Assembly (NCBI GenBank): GCA_013694495.1
Contig: JACDCH010000174.1
Location: forward strand, 1 to 15,825
DNA length: 15,825 bases
Direction of reading: 5' to 3'
From: Acidimicrobiia bacterium
GTDB taxonomy: Bacteria; Actinomycetota; Acidimicrobiia; Acidimicrobiales; JACDCH01
In this document: positions 13,226 to 15,825 of the stretch, in pieces
Layout of the letters: the number at the start of each line of letters is the position of its first letter
Position numbering within the stretch: position 1 is the stretch's first letter
Position numbers and translations under genes: made by a program
Notes under the pieces: model-generated
What the model was told of the DNA's origin: nothing
Database searches by the model: none
What the model saw: the letters and a program-made list of their open reading frames with translations, nothing else

Positions 13226-14493
13226 CGATCACGATCGACGACCGCTGGCTGCCCTACGCCCTCGGCGGGCTCGGCGCGGTGCTGCTCGTCGTCGCGGCGC
13301 TGTGGGTCCGGCGCCGCCGGTCACTTGTGCGCCGGGTGGTCGATGCCTCCCTCCGGATCGAGGAGGCGCCCCCGCCGATCGAGCCCCGTGGCCTGGACGG
13401 CAACCTGCGCCGGCTGGAGCGGGCGGCCGACCGGGCCGTGCTGCAGGTGGCGGAGCGGGGGCTGGCCGAGGCCCGGCTGGTGCGGGCCATGGAGGCCATC
13501 CCGCAGGGGGTCGTGATCTGCGACGAGAGCGGCGCCGCCGTCTTCCGCAACGAGGTGGCGCAGGGCCTCACCGCCGCTCGCCACAGCGAGGCCATCGTCG
13601 CCGCCGCCACCGACGACCTGTTGGCCGCGGCCCTGCGGGGTTCCACCGACCGACGGGCCATCGATCTGTTCGGACCTCCGCGTCGCACCCTGGTGCTCGC
13701 GGCCTACCCGCTCGAAGATGCCCGGCGTACGGCCGGAGGGCTGGTCGTGATCGAGGACGTCACCGAGCGCCGGCGCCTCGAGGCCGTCCGCCGGGACTTC
13801 GTGGCCAACATCAGCCACGAGCTGAAGACGCCGATCGGCGCCCTCGCCCTCCTGGCCGAGACGCTGCTCGACGAGCGCGACGCCGCTGTGGCGGCGCGCC
13901 TCGCCGATCGGATGCTCGCCGAAGCCGAACGCGTGGGTCGCACCGTCGACGACCTGCTGGAGCTCTCGCGGATCGAGGCCGAGGAGTCGCGGGGCCGGGC
14001 GGTTGTGCCGGTCCACCTCGTCGTGGCCGAGGCCGTGGAGCGGGCGCGGACTGCAGCCGAGCAGCGAGGCACCCCCATCGAGGTGGTCGAGCCGCCCCGG
14101 TACCTCACCGTCGTCGGCGACCGCCGCCAGCTGGTCTCTGCCCTCAACAACCTCATCGAGAACGGCACCAAGTACTCGGAACGGGGGTCGCCCATCGAGG
14201 TGTCGGCCCGGCTGGCGGGCGACGACGTCGAGATCGACGTGTGCGACCACGGCCTCGGCATCCCGACCCGCGACCTCGAGCGGATCTTCGAGCGCTTCTA
14301 CCGCGTCGACCGGGCCCGCAGCCGCGACACCGGCGGCACCGGGCTCGGGCTCGCCATCGTCCGCCACGTCGCCAGCAACCACGACGGCGAGTGCCGGGTC
14401 GAGTCCCGCGAAGGCGAAGGGTCCACGTTCACGCTGTCGCTCCCCGCTGGTCCGGGTGTCCCGGCACAGCTACCCCGCCTGGAGGCAGGATGA
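13222..14493 (+). CDS. senX3: Phosphate-type sensor histidine kinase (SenX3/PhoR-like)
   Basis: Membrane kinase likely to sense phosphate status through Pst/PhoU and phosphorylate the regulator encoded next. The GTG at 13222 overlaps the phoU stop and gives 423 residues. One membrane segment lies at about 9-29, followed by a basic RRRR stop-transfer stretch. There is no sizeable extracellular domain, typical of SenX3/PhoR kinases, which do not bind phosphate directly. A PAS-like region (about 88-185) is followed by HisKA with phospho-acceptor His199 (FVANISHELKTPIG). The ATPase domain has the N box NLIENGTKYS (Asn314), the G1 box DHGLGIP, the F box FERFYRVDRARS and the G2 box GGTGLGLAIV, so the kinase looks complete. 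The gene symbol rests on similarity and context; PhoR in the Streptomyces naming is equally suitable. The stop overlaps the regulator start (ATGA). Confidence 0.93.
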   Translation: MTITIDDRWLPYALGGLGAVLLVVAALWVRRRRSLVRRVVDASLRIEEAPPPIEPRGLDGNLRRLERAADRAVLQVAERGLAEARLVRAMEAIPQGVVICDESGAAVFRNEVAQGLTAARHSEAIVAAATDDLLAAALRGSTDRRAIDLFGPPRRTLVLAAYPLEDARRTAGGLVVIEDVTERRRLEAVRRDFVANISHELKTPIGALALLAETLLDERDAAVAARLADRMLAEAERVGRTVDDLLELSRIEAEESRGRAVVPVHLVVAEAVERARTAAEQRGTPIEVVEPPRYLTVVGDRRQLVSALNNLIENGTKYSERGSPIEVSARLAGDDVEIDVCDHGLGIPTRDLERIFERFYRVDRARSRDTGGTGLGLAIVRHVASNHDGECRVESREGEGSTFTLSLPAGPGVPAQLPRLEAG

Positions 14494-15239
14494 CCAACAC
14501 GCCCGACGCCACGATCCTCGTCGTCGAGGACGAGGACAGCTTCGTCGAAGCCCTCACCGTCGGGCTCAAGCGCGAGGGCTTCCGGGTCCAGATCGCCCGC
14601 GACGGCGCCCAGGCCCTGGAGATCTTCGACGCGGTGAAGCCCGACCTCGTCCTGCTCGACGTGATGCTCCCGGTCATCTCGGGCATCGACGTGTGCCGGG
14701 AGCTTCGGGCCCGCAGCAAGGTCCCGATCATCATGGTCACGGCGAAAGGCTCCGAGATCGACACCGTCGTCGGACTCGAGGTCGGCGCCGACGACTACGT
14801 CACGAAGCCGTACCGCCTGCGCGAGCTGGTCGCCCGCATCCGCGCCGTCCTCCGCCGCCGGCCCCTCGAGGACACGGCCCGACCGTTGTCGGGCGAGGCC
14901 ATCGAGGTCGGCGACGTCTCGATCGACCCCGAGCGCCACGAGGTCATGATCCGGGGCGAGCAGGTGCAGCTGCCGCTGAAGGAGTTCGAGCTCCTCACCC
15001 TCCTGCTCGAGAACGCCGGCCGGGTGCTCACCCGGGAGACGCTCATCGACCGGGTGTGGGGCCCCGACTACGTCGGCGACACCAAGACGCTCGACGTGCA
15101 CGTCAAGCGCCTGCGGGGCAAGGTCGAGACCGACCCGTCCAGCCCCACTCGGATCGTCACGATCAGGGGCCTCGGCTACAAGTACGAGCGACCGAGGCCC
15201 GATCGGTCCGACAGGAACGCCGTCGCCCAGTCCGCGTAG
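14490..15239 (+). CDS. regX3: OmpR/PhoB-family response regulator (RegX3/PhoP-like)
   Basis: DNA-binding regulator expected to activate the phosphate-starvation genes. The ATG at 14490 overlaps the kinase stop and has GGAGG at 14481-14485; the protein is 249 residues. The receiver domain (about 7-120) has the acidic pair Glu13-Asp14, phospho-acceptor Asp57 (LLDVMLP), Thr84 and Lys106 (TKPY). The winged-helix domain (about 135-235) has FELLTLLLENAGRVLTRE and the recognition helix region DTKTLDVHVKRLRGKVE, ending IRGLGYKYE. About 17 extra residues follow. Adjacent to its kinase and downstream of pst and phoU, it is the natural candidate to bind the GTTCACC repeats before pstS. The orthologue could equally be called PhoP (Streptomyces) or PhoB. 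Its stop codon forms part of a TANNNT hexamer in front of the next gene. Confidence 0.94.
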   Translation: MTNTPDATILVVEDEDSFVEALTVGLKREGFRVQIARDGAQALEIFDAVKPDLVLLDVMLPVISGIDVCRELRARSKVPIIMVTAKGSEIDTVVGLEVGADDYVTKPYRLRELVARIRAVLRRRPLEDTARPLSGEAIEVGDVSIDPERHEVMIRGEQVQLPLKEFELLTLLLENAGRVLTRETLIDRVWGPDYVGDTKTLDVHVKRLRGKVETDPSSPTRIVTIRGLGYKYERPRPDRSDRNAVAQSA

Positions 15240-15242
15240 CCT
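15237..15242 (+). promoter_or_regulatory. Possible -10 hexamer (TAGCCT) for the MFS gene
   Basis: TAGCCT fits TANNNT, includes the stop codon of the response regulator and ends 9 nt before the ATG at 15252. No Shine-Dalgarno sequence lies in between, again suggesting a leaderless or near-leaderless transcript. Confidence 0.35.
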
Positions 15243-15251
15243 TTCCGGCCC

Positions 15252-15825
15252 ATGGGGGCGACGCCGGAGACGCCGTCGGGGTGGCAGCCCCTCGCCGCCC
15301 GGCCCGCCAGTGGCGAACGCGTCTCGTTCACCGCCTCGCCCTTCACCCGCCTGGCCCGGGTCCAGGCCCTCGCCAGCGCCACCGACACCCTCGTCGCGCT
15401 GTCGCTGGCGGGCTCGCTGTTCTTCTCGATCCCGACCGGCGAGGCCCGGGGGCGGGTCGCCCTCTACCTGCTCCTGACGATCGCCCCGTTCGCCATCGTC
15501 GGGCCGCTCATGGGCCCCGCGCTCGATCGGATGAAGGGCGGGCGCCGCCTGCTCGTGGTGGCGACGGGTGCGTCGCGGGTCCTGGTCTGCCTGCTCATGG
15601 CGCGCCACCTCGACAGCCTGCTGCTGTTCCCCGAGGCGTTCGCCGCGCTCGTGCTCACGAAGGCGTACGCCATCGCCCGCAGCGCCCTCGTCCCCACCGT
15701 GGTCGCCAGCGACGAGGACCTCGTGCAGGCGAACTCGAAGCTGTCGCTCCTCACCGGCGTGGCCAGCTTCGTGGCCGCGGCGCCGGGCGCGCTGCTCCTG
15801 CGCCTGGCCGGCGCGGAGTGGGTGC
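15252..15825 (+). CDS. MFS-type transporter, N-terminal part (3' end outside window)
   Basis: The frame opens at the ATG at 15252 and runs to the window edge, 191 codons with no stop. A hydrophilic N-terminus of about 35 residues is followed by at least five hydrophobic segments, beginning at roughly residues 37-60 (VQALASATDTLVALSLAGSL) and 69-91. Between the second and third is GPALDRMKGGRR at residues 88-99, the cytoplasmic motif A of the major facilitator superfamily (G-x-x-x-D-R-x-G-R-R type). The substrate cannot be predicted. It starts 12 nt after the response regulator and could be read through from that operon, but the lack of a ribosome binding site and the TANNNT just upstream suggest its own promoter. 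GTTCACC and CTTCACC in its 5' region are spaced 15 nt apart and do not form a PHO box. Confidence 0.82.
   Translation, partial: MGATPETPSGWQPLAARPASGERVSFTASPFTRLARVQALASATDTLVALSLAGSLFFSIPTGEARGRVALYLLLTIAPFAIVGPLMGPALDRMKGGRRLLVVATGASRVLVCLLMARHLDSLLLFPEAFAALVLTKAYAIARSALVPTVVASDEDLVQANSKLSLLTGVASFVAAAPGALLLRLAGAEWV

Noticed and set aside
15327..15350. GTTCACC and CTTCACC near the start of the MFS gene
   Set aside because: They are spaced 15 nt apart instead of 11 and lie downstream of the start codon.
1..15825. CRISPR array, tRNA/rRNA genes, insertion sequences or prophage genes
   Set aside because: No regularly spaced repeats, cloverleaf-like sequence, transposase motifs or phage structural genes were seen on either strand.

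Overview
The window is GC-rich (roughly 70% by eye), densely coding DNA with GTG and TTG starts. PHO-box repeats of the Streptomyces type, a SenX3/RegX3-like two-component pair and a ppk1–mutT1-like neighbourhood all point to the Actinomycetota. A deep branch such as Acidimicrobiia is possible, but that placement is an inference. One gene lies on the minus strand and all others lie on the plus strand. Two genes are cut by the window edges: the copper-oxidase-like gene at the left and an MFS transporter at the right.

Layout. (1) 1-2144, minus strand: a secreted galactose/glyoxal-oxidase-like copper radical oxidase with its active-site residues present. (2) 2274-6694: a polyphosphate block made of a small unknown protein, polyphosphate kinase ppk1, a CYTH-CHAD protein and a MutT1-like Nudix hydrolase. 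(3) 6939-7597: a Phd/VapB antitoxin and PIN/VapC toxin pair with an inverted repeat at its start codon. (4) 7711-15239: a complete phosphate-acquisition and signalling block in the order pstS, pstC, pstA, pstB, phoU, phoU, sensor kinase, response regulator. It is preceded by an 11-bp phased PHO-box array and has a strong hairpin between pstS and pstC. (5) 15252 to the window end: the start of an MFS permease gene.

How the genes fit together. Extracellular phosphate is bound by the lipoprotein PstS, imported by PstCAB, and sensed through the Pst/PhoU complex and the membrane kinase. The kinase phosphorylates the regulator, which most likely binds the PHO boxes in front of pstS. Surplus phosphate can be stored as polyphosphate by PPK1, with the CYTH-CHAD protein acting on or binding that polymer and the Nudix enzyme acting on phosphoanhydride nucleotides. 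The 13-kb stretch therefore reads as a phosphate uptake, sensing and storage island interrupted by one toxin-antitoxin cassette.

No clearly novel system was found. The features most worth a second look are the tandem phoU genes (the first possibly starting at CTG), the phased PHO boxes with a second reversed box, the pstS/pstC hairpin, and a recurring TANNNT hexamer 7-10 nt before start codons that lack a ribosome binding site. No rRNA, tRNA, CRISPR, insertion sequence or origin was seen, and no stretch longer than 300 bases lacks a gene.
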